From CAZIKF01 sp964539825 (lineage in GTDB: Bacteria > Muiribacteriota > UBA6191), in NCBI GenBank assembly GCA_964539825.1, contig CAZIKF010000044.1, forward strand, positions 1-35,700: a stretch of 35,700 nucleotides of DNA, given 5' to 3'. The position numbers were made by a program, and so were the translations under genes. Position 1 is the first letter of the stretch. Each line of letters opens with the position of its first letter. The notes under the pieces are model-generated. The model was not told the origin of the DNA and did not search any database. It saw only the letters and a list, made by a program, of their open reading frames with translations. Below, piece after piece: positions 15,792 to 24,100 of this stretch.

Positions 15792-16254
15792 ATTTGGAAC
15801 TGATTCTTTAGGGCCGGTTCTTCAATTAAAAAATAAGGGTAAGCTGGTTTTTACGAATGGGTGTTTTGATTTACTTCACGGTGGCCATGTTCAGTATCTC
15901 AAAGAGGCCGCGGCGCTTGGAGAATCCTTAATCATCGGGCTCAATAGCGATGATTCCGTCCGACGTTTGAAAGGCAGGGAGCGGCCCATTCTATCCCAGG
16001 AAGAACGTGCCTCAATTCTCACCGCACTGTGGGCAGTGAAAGCCGTAGTGATCTTTAGCCAAGACACTCCCCTGGAGTTGATTCAAGCGATTGTGCCAGA
16101 TACCCTGGTCAAGGGAGGAGATTGGAGTGTGGAGCAGATTGTAGGCTCTGAATTTGTCCTCAAGAACGGCGGTACGGTAAAAAGCCTTCCATACCTTGAA
16201 GGAAGCTCAACCACCGGTATCGTGGAAAGAGTCTTAGAGCGTTACTCAGGATAA
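15781..16254 (+). CDS. rfaE2: D-glycero-beta-D-manno-heptose 1-phosphate adenylyltransferase
   Basis: A 157-residue nucleotidyltransferase of the cytidylyltransferase-like superfamily. It activates heptose-1-phosphate with ATP to ADP-heptose for LPS inner core or S-layer glycan synthesis, equivalent to the C-terminal domain of E. coli HldE. FTNGCFDLLHGGH (residues 24-36) contains the HxGH nucleotide-binding motif, and VRRLKGRERPI, DTPLELI and LVKGGDW are all hallmark segments of the stand-alone RfaE2 form. Length is normal for that form. The start is GTG inside the end of the RNase gene, giving translational coupling. Its presence supports a Gram-negative type envelope, although the other heptose genes are not in the window. 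Confidence 0.9.
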   Translation: MVIRFGTDSLGPVLQLKNKGKLVFTNGCFDLLHGGHVQYLKEAAALGESLIIGLNSDDSVRRLKGRERPILSQEERASILTALWAVKAVVIFSQDTPLELIQAIVPDTLVKGGDWSVEQIVGSEFVLKNGGTVKSLPYLEGSSTTGIVERVLERYSG

Positions 16255-16262
16255 AAAGGAAT

Positions 16263-16298
16263 CAATGGAAACAATCGAAACAATTGAATCCATGGAAT
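16263..16298 (+). repeat. 9-bp tandem repeat, left arm of inverted pair C
   Basis: Four units: caatggaaa, caatcgaaa, caattgaat, ccatggaat, beginning 8 bases after the rfaE2 stop. The partner at 16331-16353 faces it with a spacer of about 30 bases, so the pair can form one long hairpin between two convergent genes and may act as a bidirectional 3'-end structure. Confidence 0.8.
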
Positions 16299-16330
16299 CA
16301 TTACATTTGCTGGTCCAAATTCCTTCCTTA

Positions 16331-16353
16331 ATCCATTGTTTCCAATGATTCTG
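16331..16353 (-). repeat. 9-bp tandem repeat, right arm of inverted pair C
   Basis: On the minus strand: gaatcattggaaacaatgg, the same family, located downstream of mgtE. The central TGGAAACAAT is exactly complementary to the left arm. Confidence 0.75.
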
Positions 16354-16379
16354 TTACCCCTGGGAATGAAAAACTCCCC

Positions 16380-17759
16380 TCACCCAAGCCACTTCAGCAG
16401 CCAATAGGCGCATTGAAAGTAAACCAGGAGTCCGCAGACATCTATGAACGTAGTTACCAACGGACCGGAGGCAATTGCCGGGTCGATCTGAAATCGGTTG
16501 AATCCCAGGGGGATGAGTACGGAACAGATATTGGAAAGAATGATTACGGCAGTCAGGGAAAGGCCCAGAGTGATTCCCTTTGTACCATTTCCCTGCATGA
16601 TGGTGATGAGAATTGCCAGGGTAAAGCCGCAAAGCACGGCCAAAATTCCCCCAATCTGAACCTCTCTGAAGAGCCCGGTTGGAGAGGGGCCGCTCGAAAA
16701 CTGGTGGATGGAGAGGTTGCGAATGATTACCGTAGAGGTCTGAATCGCTACATTTCCTGCCAATCCCAAAATCAGGGGGGAGAAGGCCAGAAGCCACAAG
16801 AAATCGATGCGTTGATTCCATTCAATAATCTGCGCTGCAATCAGGCCTCCGCCAACCGTGGCGATCAACCAGGGGAATCGGATAAGAGCAGCTCGCAGCG
16901 GGTTTTGCTGCATACCACCTTCCTCATGAAGGCCGGCCATTCGATAGATATCTTCCTCATGCTCATCTTCAATGATTTCGGAGATGTCATCAGGAGCTAC
17001 AATCCCAACCAGCTGCTCGCTGCGATTGACCACCGGGATAGCTTGTAGGTTGTATTTAGTGGCTAGAAAGGCAATTTTTTCCTGGTCTTCTTCCAAATAA
17101 ACCCTGACTACATCTTTGAGCATGATTTCCTCAAGAATGACATCAGGAGCCGAGAGAATCAGCCTTTTGAGTGTAACCACTCCAATAAGTTCCTGATTCT
17201 CGTTGGTCACATAAAGGTAGGTTAGAAAATCGGAGACATCGAATTTGGAGCGCAGAATTTCCAGGGCCTGGGAAACGCTGAGATCGGAGTAGAAATCTAC
17301 GAGCTCTTTACCCATGACCCCGCCAGCCGAATCCTTTTCATGGCTTAGTAGCTCAATCGTTTCATTGCGAAGACCTTCGTCGAGAAAAGCCAGGATTCGA
17401 TCAACACGGTCTTCTTGAAACTCACCGAGGATGTCCGCAGCTTCGTCTGCTGGCATAGTTGAAAGGATTCTTGAAAGGTGCTCGGCTTCCATGCGCCTCG
17501 TTACAGGAAGGATGTTTTCTTCCTGGAGTCTGCTAAGAACAAGACCGGCATAGTGTTCTGGCAGAATCTTTAAGAGATTGATTTGTTCTGAGGTCTGGAG
17601 CTGTTCAAACTTCTCCGCGAGATCCGCCGGATGCATCCTGGCAAGTTCATTCTCGGGCAGGCCGATCAATTTGCTTGCGTCAAAATCCTCGTTCAAGATT
17701 CTGAAACGAAAACGATTCTGACCCAGAAGATCCTTGATGAGGGGCTTTTTAAGCGACAT
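16380..17759 (-). CDS. mgtE: Magnesium transporter MgtE
   Basis: A 459-residue Mg2+ channel/transporter. Order: acidic helical MgtE N domain (about 25-140, with PADLAEKFEQL and MPADEAADILGEF), two CBS domains (about 145-270, with MLKDVVRVYLEEDQ and APDDISEIIEDE), a connecting helix, then five membrane spans (about 295-459) ending with the family signature ASGPLVTTFIDVCGLLVYF. Cytoplasmic domains sense Mg2+ and gate the pore in characterised homologues. The start ATG has AGGA seven bases upstream. It is last in the TPR-mutS-CPBP-mgtE minus-strand run, 20 bases after the CPBP stop. Confidence 0.95.
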   Translation of the reverse strand: MSLKKPLIKDLLGQNRFRFRILNEDFDASKLIGLPENELARMHPADLAEKFEQLQTSEQINLLKILPEHYAGLVLSRLQEENILPVTRRMEAEHLSRILSTMPADEAADILGEFQEDRVDRILAFLDEGLRNETIELLSHEKDSAGGVMGKELVDFYSDLSVSQALEILRSKFDVSDFLTYLYVTNENQELIGVVTLKRLILSAPDVILEEIMLKDVVRVYLEEDQEKIAFLATKYNLQAIPVVNRSEQLVGIVAPDDISEIIEDEHEEDIYRMAGLHEEGGMQQNPLRAALIRFPWLIATVGGGLIAAQIIEWNQRIDFLWLLAFSPLILGLAGNVAIQTSTVIIRNLSIHQFSSGPSPTGLFREVQIGGILAVLCGFTLAILITIMQGNGTKGITLGLSLTAVIILSNICSVLIPLGFNRFQIDPAIASGPLVTTFIDVCGLLVYFQCAYWLLKWLG

Positions 17760-17779
17760 GAAAATTCCTGTCGGGGATT

Positions 17780-18535
17780 TTAATCCAAAAAGCCGGTCAG
17801 CAGAAACACATCATAGAGAGCATGGGTCCAGGCAGACACACCAAAGCCGCGAAAAAGATAGATTACGGAAAGGTAGAGCCCGCTGACCATGCGAAAAAGA
17901 AAGGAGTCCAGGCGAATCGCCTCCCCAAAGTCCCCAATATAGTGGGAATAGGAGAAGATCACTGAGGAAGCCAGGAGGGCAAAGAGCGTATTCCAGGAAA
18001 GAAGATTCGTAGCGTTATTTTTCGAAACCAGTTTGGCGAGTTCCAGAAGGCCGGTAATTAGAATCAGTCGAAAGAAAAACTCCTCATGAATCCCAGCTCC
18101 GAAGGACAGCATGATGTTTACCCAGAAATCTGTAGAGGTGATAGACAGGGAGAGGGCAAACGCGTTGGGAATGTTCAGGAAGAAATTGGTCATGCTCAGT
18201 GCAAGGGAGCCCATCATTAGCGAGTATAGGATGGATTCAGCGAACATCAGCACAAAGAATCCGCCTGTGATTTCGATCTGGTGTTTCTTTTTGTAATAGC
18301 CTGCGATGATGGCGAGGATCACCAGGATTCCGAAAATCATCGCGGGAAAGTTATTCAACCCGAATACGGCGGCCATATTGCGCAGCATTACATCAGCGCC
18401 GTTTCTTAGAGTTGTGATTTGAAAGGTGTGCAGCGTCAGTGCCAGAAACTCATAGACTAAGAATAGAGGAAGGACATAGAGAACTGTGTAGACGGGTGTT
18501 CGGGTTTCGTGCAGGTACTGCTCGATGCGAGTCAT
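17780..18535 (-). CDS. CPBP family glutamic-type intramembrane protease
   Basis: A 251-residue polytopic membrane protein with about seven hydrophobic segments. The Abi/CPBP motifs are present: HEEFFFR (Glu151-Glu152...Arg156), FSYSHY (His198) and WTHALYD (His238, Asp242), which in the Rce1-type proteases form the intramembrane active site. The substrate is unknown; relatives process prenylated proteins or bacteriocin-related peptides, which cannot be inferred here. It starts seven bases after the mutS stop, with an AGG in the end of mutS, so it belongs to the mutS operon. Confidence 0.85.
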   Translation of the reverse strand: MTRIEQYLHETRTPVYTVLYVLPLFLVYEFLALTLHTFQITTLRNGADVMLRNMAAVFGLNNFPAMIFGILVILAIIAGYYKKKHQIEITGGFFVLMFAESILYSLMMGSLALSMTNFFLNIPNAFALSLSITSTDFWVNIMLSFGAGIHEEFFFRLILITGLLELAKLVSKNNATNLLSWNTLFALLASSVIFSYSHYIGDFGEAIRLDSFLFRMVSGLYLSVIYLFRGFGVSAWTHALYDVFLLTGFLD

Positions 18536-18542
18536 AAGAAAC

Positions 18543-21146
18543 CTATCGGAGGGATTGCTTAAGCTCCATGAGGGTTTGCAGCGCTTCCATTGGACTCATG
18601 GCCTCGGGTTCGATCTGATGAAGCCGGTCCAAGATCCTCGAAGAGTCTTCTGTATTGGAATCCCTGCGAATGGGAAGGGAGCGTTGACGCCCGCGAACAC
18701 ACAGCTTTTTCTCATTTGTATCCAGCCCCACAACGGTGGATTTGGCTGCCTGCAGTTCTTCGAGTAATTCACGAGCTCTCCGTATTACCGGGGCTGGCAT
18801 GCCCGCTAGTTTCGCGACGTGAATTCCGTAGCTCTTATCCGCGGCGCCCTTTTCAATCTTGTGCAGGAAAAGAACTTCATTTCCGGCCTCCAATACGGAA
18901 ACAGAGTAGTTGCGAACCCTGTTATCCAACTGGGACATCTGGGTCAGTTCGTGGTAGTGAGTCGCGAAAAGAGTCATGCAGCCGATTTCCCGGGCAATAT
19001 GTTCCAGTACGCTCCAGGCAATGCTAAGCCCGTCAAACGTAGCCGTTCCCCTACCCACCTCATCGAGAAGGACGAGAGAAGAATCCGTGGCGTACTTGAG
19101 TAAATAAGCGGTCTCACTCATTTCAACCATAAAAGTACTTTTGCCGCCCCCCAGGTCATCGGATGCCCCTACTCGTGTGAAAATACGATCAAAAATCCTG
19201 CCTCGATAGCGATCTGCCGGTACGAAGGAGCCCATTTGGGCCATGATAACGAGAAGAGCGGTCTGACGAAGAAATGTGGATTTCCCTCCCATATTGGGGC
19301 CGGTGATGATCTGTACAAGGCTTTGTTCTGAATGTAGGCATAGATCGTTTGGGACAAATTCCTGGGACAGTTTTTCTACAACGGGATGTCTCCCATTCAT
19401 CACATTCAATTCTGAACAGTCTAAAAACTCAGGCCTTGAATAACCGCCATCTACGGCGAGGTAGGCAAAGGAGCCCATCACGTCAAGAAAGGAGAGAAAA
19501 CCAGCCCATTTCTGGATGGAGCTTACCTCCTGGAGAACCTCTTCGCGGAGTTCCTGAAAAATTCCGTATTCAATGCGCTCCACGGCTTCTTTTGAATGCA
19601 GAATGTCCTTCTCCATCTCCTTTAACTCAGCATTGGTAAATCTCTCAGCATTGCTTAAGGTTTGACGCCGCTGAAAGTCCTGGGATAAGAGAGGAGCCTG
19701 GGATTTGGGAACCTCATAATAATAGCCAAAGACGCGGTTAAACCGAATCTTTAAAGACTTGGCACCGGTTTTCTCCTTCTCCCGTTCCTCCATTTTCCTG
19801 AGTGTGGAGTCGGCGGTTTTCTGGAGATCTTTGAAATAGTCTAGCTCAGTGTGAACCCCTTCTCGAATCAAATTTCCCTCGGTAATCTTGGCCGGGGGAT
19901 TTTCAGCGATGGTTAACTCGATTTTTTTACAAAGAGTTTGTAAATCATCCACTTCATGAGACGGGTCAGCGATGTCCAAATCCTTGAGCGTTTCCCGAAC
20001 TTCAGGGATGATTCTCAGGGAATTTCGTATGGCAAGCAGGTCTCTGCCGTTTGCCTGTCGATTGCGAAGTCGATTGATCAGGCGAAACAGGTCATAAGTC
20101 CCTTTGAGCAGGTCTCTAACCCTGGTGAGAGACTGGGGAGCATTCATAAACGATTCTACAGTGTCCAACCGCTCTTCAATCTGCTCTTTTTCAATGAGAG
20201 GGGCAATCAGAAACTGTGACAGAAGTCTGGAACCGGATGCGGTGACAGTTCGATCAATGACCTCGAGAAGTGAGTTTTCCTTCCCGCCCGAATAGAGAGT
20301 TCTCTGGAGTTCAAGATTGCGTATGGACTGGGGATCAAGCTGAAGTTTTTTCTGTACGCTATAGGAAGTGATTCCCGCGAAGTCAGTCCGGACCGTGCAC
20401 TCATCAGTATATGCAAGGAGCATCTCCCAGGCAAAACGGGAAGGGGAAGACCTGGAGATTCCGGAAGCATTTAAGATCCGGTTGCTGAAGGTTTCAAAGA
20501 AGAGGGGAGTTTTTGATGGGATTCGCTTTTCAAATCTCTGGATACGGATTTGAGATTCCAGCAGGGTTCTCAGGGGGCGATCCTGGAATCGAGGCTCATC
20601 AAGAAGTTTTGAATGGATTAACAACTCCGCCGGGTTGATGCGGACAACTTCTTCGCGAAGACTCTCCAGGCCGCCCGCGTTCATAGGAAAGAACGTGTGA
20701 AGACCCTGGCCAGTCGTGACATCGACATATACAAAATGGATGTTCTGTGAAGAATAGTGCAGTGCTCCCAGGTAATTATTGCGCCTGGGATTCAAAACGC
20801 CTGAGAGGGTAACTGTGCCTGGTGTAATAACCTGGGTTACTTCTCTTTTGACAATTCCCTTAGCGGTTTTGGGATCTTCTACTTGTTCACAAATGGCTAC
20901 TTTATAGCCCAATTCAATGAGTTTTGCGGCATAGTCTTCATAGGCATGGTGCGGGACACCGGCCATAGGAATCGGGGAATCCGTGTTCTTATTTCTTGAG
21001 GTCAGTACGATCTGAAGTTCCCTCGATACCGTTTTTGCGTCTTCATGAAACATTTCATAAAAATCGCCGCAGCGCATGAAAAGGATGGCATCGGGATGCT
21101 GGCTTTTAAACTGCTGAAATTGGCGCATTAAAGGGGTAGCTTCCAT
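18543..21146 (-). CDS. mutS: DNA mismatch repair protein MutS
   Basis: A full-length 867-residue MutS. The N-terminal mismatch-reading motif GDFYEMF has Phe29 and Glu31 of the Phe-x-Glu pair. The ATPase has Walker A TGPNMGGKST (615-624), the signature region SDDLGGGKSTFMVEM (662-676), Walker B LVLLDEVGRGT (691-701) and the ATH switch (728-730). It binds mispairs and small loops and recruits MutL. Walker A and B are intact, so it is expected to be functional. This matters because the window is rich in short tandem repeats whose stability depends on mismatch repair. It starts 11 bases after the TPR stop with no good ribosome site of its own, suggesting coupling through AGGAGA at the end of the TPR gene. 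Confidence 0.97.
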   Translation of the reverse strand: MEATPLMRQFQQFKSQHPDAILFMRCGDFYEMFHEDAKTVSRELQIVLTSRNKNTDSPIPMAGVPHHAYEDYAAKLIELGYKVAICEQVEDPKTAKGIVKREVTQVITPGTVTLSGVLNPRRNNYLGALHYSSQNIHFVYVDVTTGQGLHTFFPMNAGGLESLREEVVRINPAELLIHSKLLDEPRFQDRPLRTLLESQIRIQRFEKRIPSKTPLFFETFSNRILNASGISRSSPSRFAWEMLLAYTDECTVRTDFAGITSYSVQKKLQLDPQSIRNLELQRTLYSGGKENSLLEVIDRTVTASGSRLLSQFLIAPLIEKEQIEERLDTVESFMNAPQSLTRVRDLLKGTYDLFRLINRLRNRQANGRDLLAIRNSLRIIPEVRETLKDLDIADPSHEVDDLQTLCKKIELTIAENPPAKITEGNLIREGVHTELDYFKDLQKTADSTLRKMEEREKEKTGAKSLKIRFNRVFGYYYEVPKSQAPLLSQDFQRRQTLSNAERFTNAELKEMEKDILHSKEAVERIEYGIFQELREEVLQEVSSIQKWAGFLSFLDVMGSFAYLAVDGGYSRPEFLDCSELNVMNGRHPVVEKLSQEFVPNDLCLHSEQSLVQIITGPNMGGKSTFLRQTALLVIMAQMGSFVPADRYRGRIFDRIFTRVGASDDLGGGKSTFMVEMSETAYLLKYATDSSLVLLDEVGRGTATFDGLSIAWSVLEHIAREIGCMTLFATHYHELTQMSQLDNRVRNYSVSVLEAGNEVLFLHKIEKGAADKSYGIHVAKLAGMPAPVIRRARELLEELQAAKSTVVGLDTNEKKLCVRGRQRSLPIRRDSNTEDSSRILDRLHQIEPEAMSPMEALQTLMELKQSLR

Positions 21147-21157
21147 AAAAGTAAAAT

Positions 21158-24100
21158 TTATCTCCTGCGAATCTTTTCCAATTGATCTCGTGCCTGGGTT
21201 GAGAAGCCTGATCCCGGAAAGCGATCGATAACTTTCTGGTAGGAATCTATGGCTCGTAACTTATCATTCAATTGGATTTCATAGATCTTCCCTACTCGAA
21301 ATTGAGCTTCAGGGGCAAGATCGGATTGAAAATTACGCTCAACCAGATCTTCATACGCCTCAATGGCACCCAGAAAATCGCTGAGATACCTGGATAACAA
21401 ATTTGCTTTAGCAAATTTAGCCTTTTCATCCCACTCAGTCTGCGGATATGCCCTCGAGATATCGGCATAGGTGTCCAGAGCGCTCGAATAATCTCTTTCA
21501 TGGTTTATTAGCAGTTCCCCAACCTGGAATAGAACGGCCAGCCTCTTACGGGCAAAAGGGTATTGCTCGAGATATCGGCGGTAAGATCGCAGAGCCCTGG
21601 CAGGAGACTTTAGCTCCTCAAGATGAATTTCTGCGATTCTCAGGAGGATTTCAGGTGAGATTTCATCATGATCAAATTTATCCAGGAACTCTGCGTAATG
21701 CTCCAGCGCCTTTTTGTAATCACTAAGTTTTAAATCATATAGGCGGCCAAGTTCATAGTGAATCCCGGTCTGCAGGGGGAAATCTTCAGATTGCTTGTAG
21801 AGTTTTTCCAGCCTCTTAGCGGCTTCACGATAATTTCTTGCTTTGTAGAAGGAATTCTTGATCTCCCGAATGGCGGGAAAGTGATTGAAACTTAAGGTGG
21901 AGAGCTTGAGTCTTCTTTGTTTTGAACTAAGGTCCCGAACTTCCTTTTCAAGCTTCTTGAGGGATTGAACCTGCTCAGGATCCAGCATCCCCCTTTTTAT
22001 AGCCTTGATACGCTTTAGCGCTCCCTGGTAGTTTCGAATTTCCATACCCATTACGCGGGCTGCCTGTAGGGAGACCTCAAAATGAATTTCCCTTGAAACC
22101 GGCTCATCAAGGACTTTGTCATACTGCTCTACAGCTTCACTCAGGCGAGAGTTTTGAACATAGAGAAGGGCTAGTTCTCTTCTTACTGCCGCTCGTGCCT
22201 GAGGCTCATTCTCCAGTCTCAGGTAGAGCAGGAATTTTCGCTCGGACTCTTGATGGTATTCAGGGCGCCGCCTGAGGGCTCGGGCCGAACTCAGGATGAT
22301 GGATGGGTCGGGATGGTCCAATTCAGAAAGATAAGAATCAATCTTCGAAAAAACCAGACCTCGAGAGATTTCCACCTCCCTCTCCTCCAGTAGATTCAAA
22401 TCAGCATCGCTTTGACCCTCCTTGAGAATTTTCTTAATTTTCCTGAGCTGGGCCAGCGCCTTTGAAGAGTGTCCTGTTTCCTGCAGGACCTGTACAAGCC
22501 CGAGCAGGTTAAGTAATCGAAAGGAGCCTGATCTTCTCACCTTACTGCCCTTCTTAAAATAGGTTTGGGCAAGTTTTAAGCGCGGTTCATAGGTGGAGTA
22601 ATGGGTCCCCAAAAGGTAGAAAGCTCGGGATTGAATTAAAGGCGGTAATGTGGATTCAAGGGCTCTTTTAAGACTGCTTAGAGCACTTTGATGATCATTG
22701 TGTCCCATGGCGGTCCGGTATGCTTCAATGAGAAGCCTCCCGAATTTCTGTTTCAGTTCTTTCTCACCTCCGCTAGTTTTCAATTCCCTTAGGAGTTTCT
22801 TAGACACGGACTCAAATCCCGCGAAGTCTCGTAGCTGAACCAGCAGAATTTGAGCTCGATTGAGTAGTTGATTCAGGTTGGAGCGGCCAGGATCAGGGAG
22901 ACTGTTCAAAGCCTGGGCACCTTCAATTCGCCTCAGGAGGGGGAGGGAAAAGGAGGAATGCGTTTGAGGAAGTGTATTGAGAATCTCCTGGGCCTCAGGA
23001 AACCTTTGAAGTCTGATCAGTGCCCTGGCCCGCTGAAGACTCAGGAAGGTTTGTGCGGGCATTTTAGATCCGAGCGCAGCAGCCCTCTCAAAGAGTTCAA
23101 GCGCTTTAGATGGATTTTTCAAATCCTCCAGCCAGATTTTTCCAGCCTTCTCCAAAGAGGTTGCGCTGAGTTCTTTTTCCAGACGGTGAGCATTCTGCAG
23201 CATCGGCAGCTTCGTCTCGAGCTTCTGAATTCTGCCCAGGATTTTAGGATTAGAGAAATATTGTCTCATCTGAGCCAGTAAATCCGCTGCCCTGGGGATG
23301 TCGCCAAGCTCTTTCCAGGCAACATCAACCATCTGAAAAAAGTTCTCGATATTCTTGGGACTCTGGGGATCATCCCAATTCACATTCTTGGAAAGAGCTG
23401 AAAGAACGGCTCTTGCGTTAATCTTTCTGGCCATCTGCCTTAGTGCGACAGCATTTTCAGCATTCAGTTTGTTTGACCTTATCTTGAATAACCAGGGCTT
23501 CAGCTTGTCAATTTGAGAGGTATCGTCCAAAAAGCTAAAGAGAGTCTGGAAGAGTCCAAAGCAGGAATCTTCATTCATCGCGGAGCTCAAACTTTTATCC
23601 AGTATATTCAAACCCTCCTTTAAGCGGTTTTTAGCCAGGAGTGACTTCAGCAATTTGTCGGCGAAGAACTCGCTTTGAATAGCGGGAGCATGCTGCCACT
23701 TGAGCGAAAGATCTCTCTGCTTTTTTTCAGAAGATAAATGCCAGGCTAAATTTAAAAGAGAGCGAGTTTCCTCCCGTGCCAGGTCCGCAGGACTGTTTAG
23801 GATGCGCTGGATTGAATCTAGTAGGAAAGAGCCGCCTGAAAACTGTTTGGAGAGAATTTTGGGATCCGATGCCCTGGCCAGGGAAACCAGTGCTGCCTGA
23901 CGAACTTCAAGGTTTTGGTGGTGGGACTTTTCCAGTAGGAACGCCAGGTTGGTGGCGGAAAGGCCTGAGGCACCCAGAATTTCCAATTTGGCCAGAAATG
24001 CTGGAAGGTATCCCGGGTAGGCCTTCAGCAGTTTTTCAAGAAAAGGAAAAAGTTGTTTACCTGCCTTAGACACTAGTAGGTCCCGGGTTTGATCAAAGAT

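Noticed and set aside
16413..17048. 211-codon plus-strand frame opposite mgtE
   Set aside because: mgtE is unambiguous on the other strand, and the antisense product is low-complexity Gln/Asn/Gly-rich with no family resemblance.
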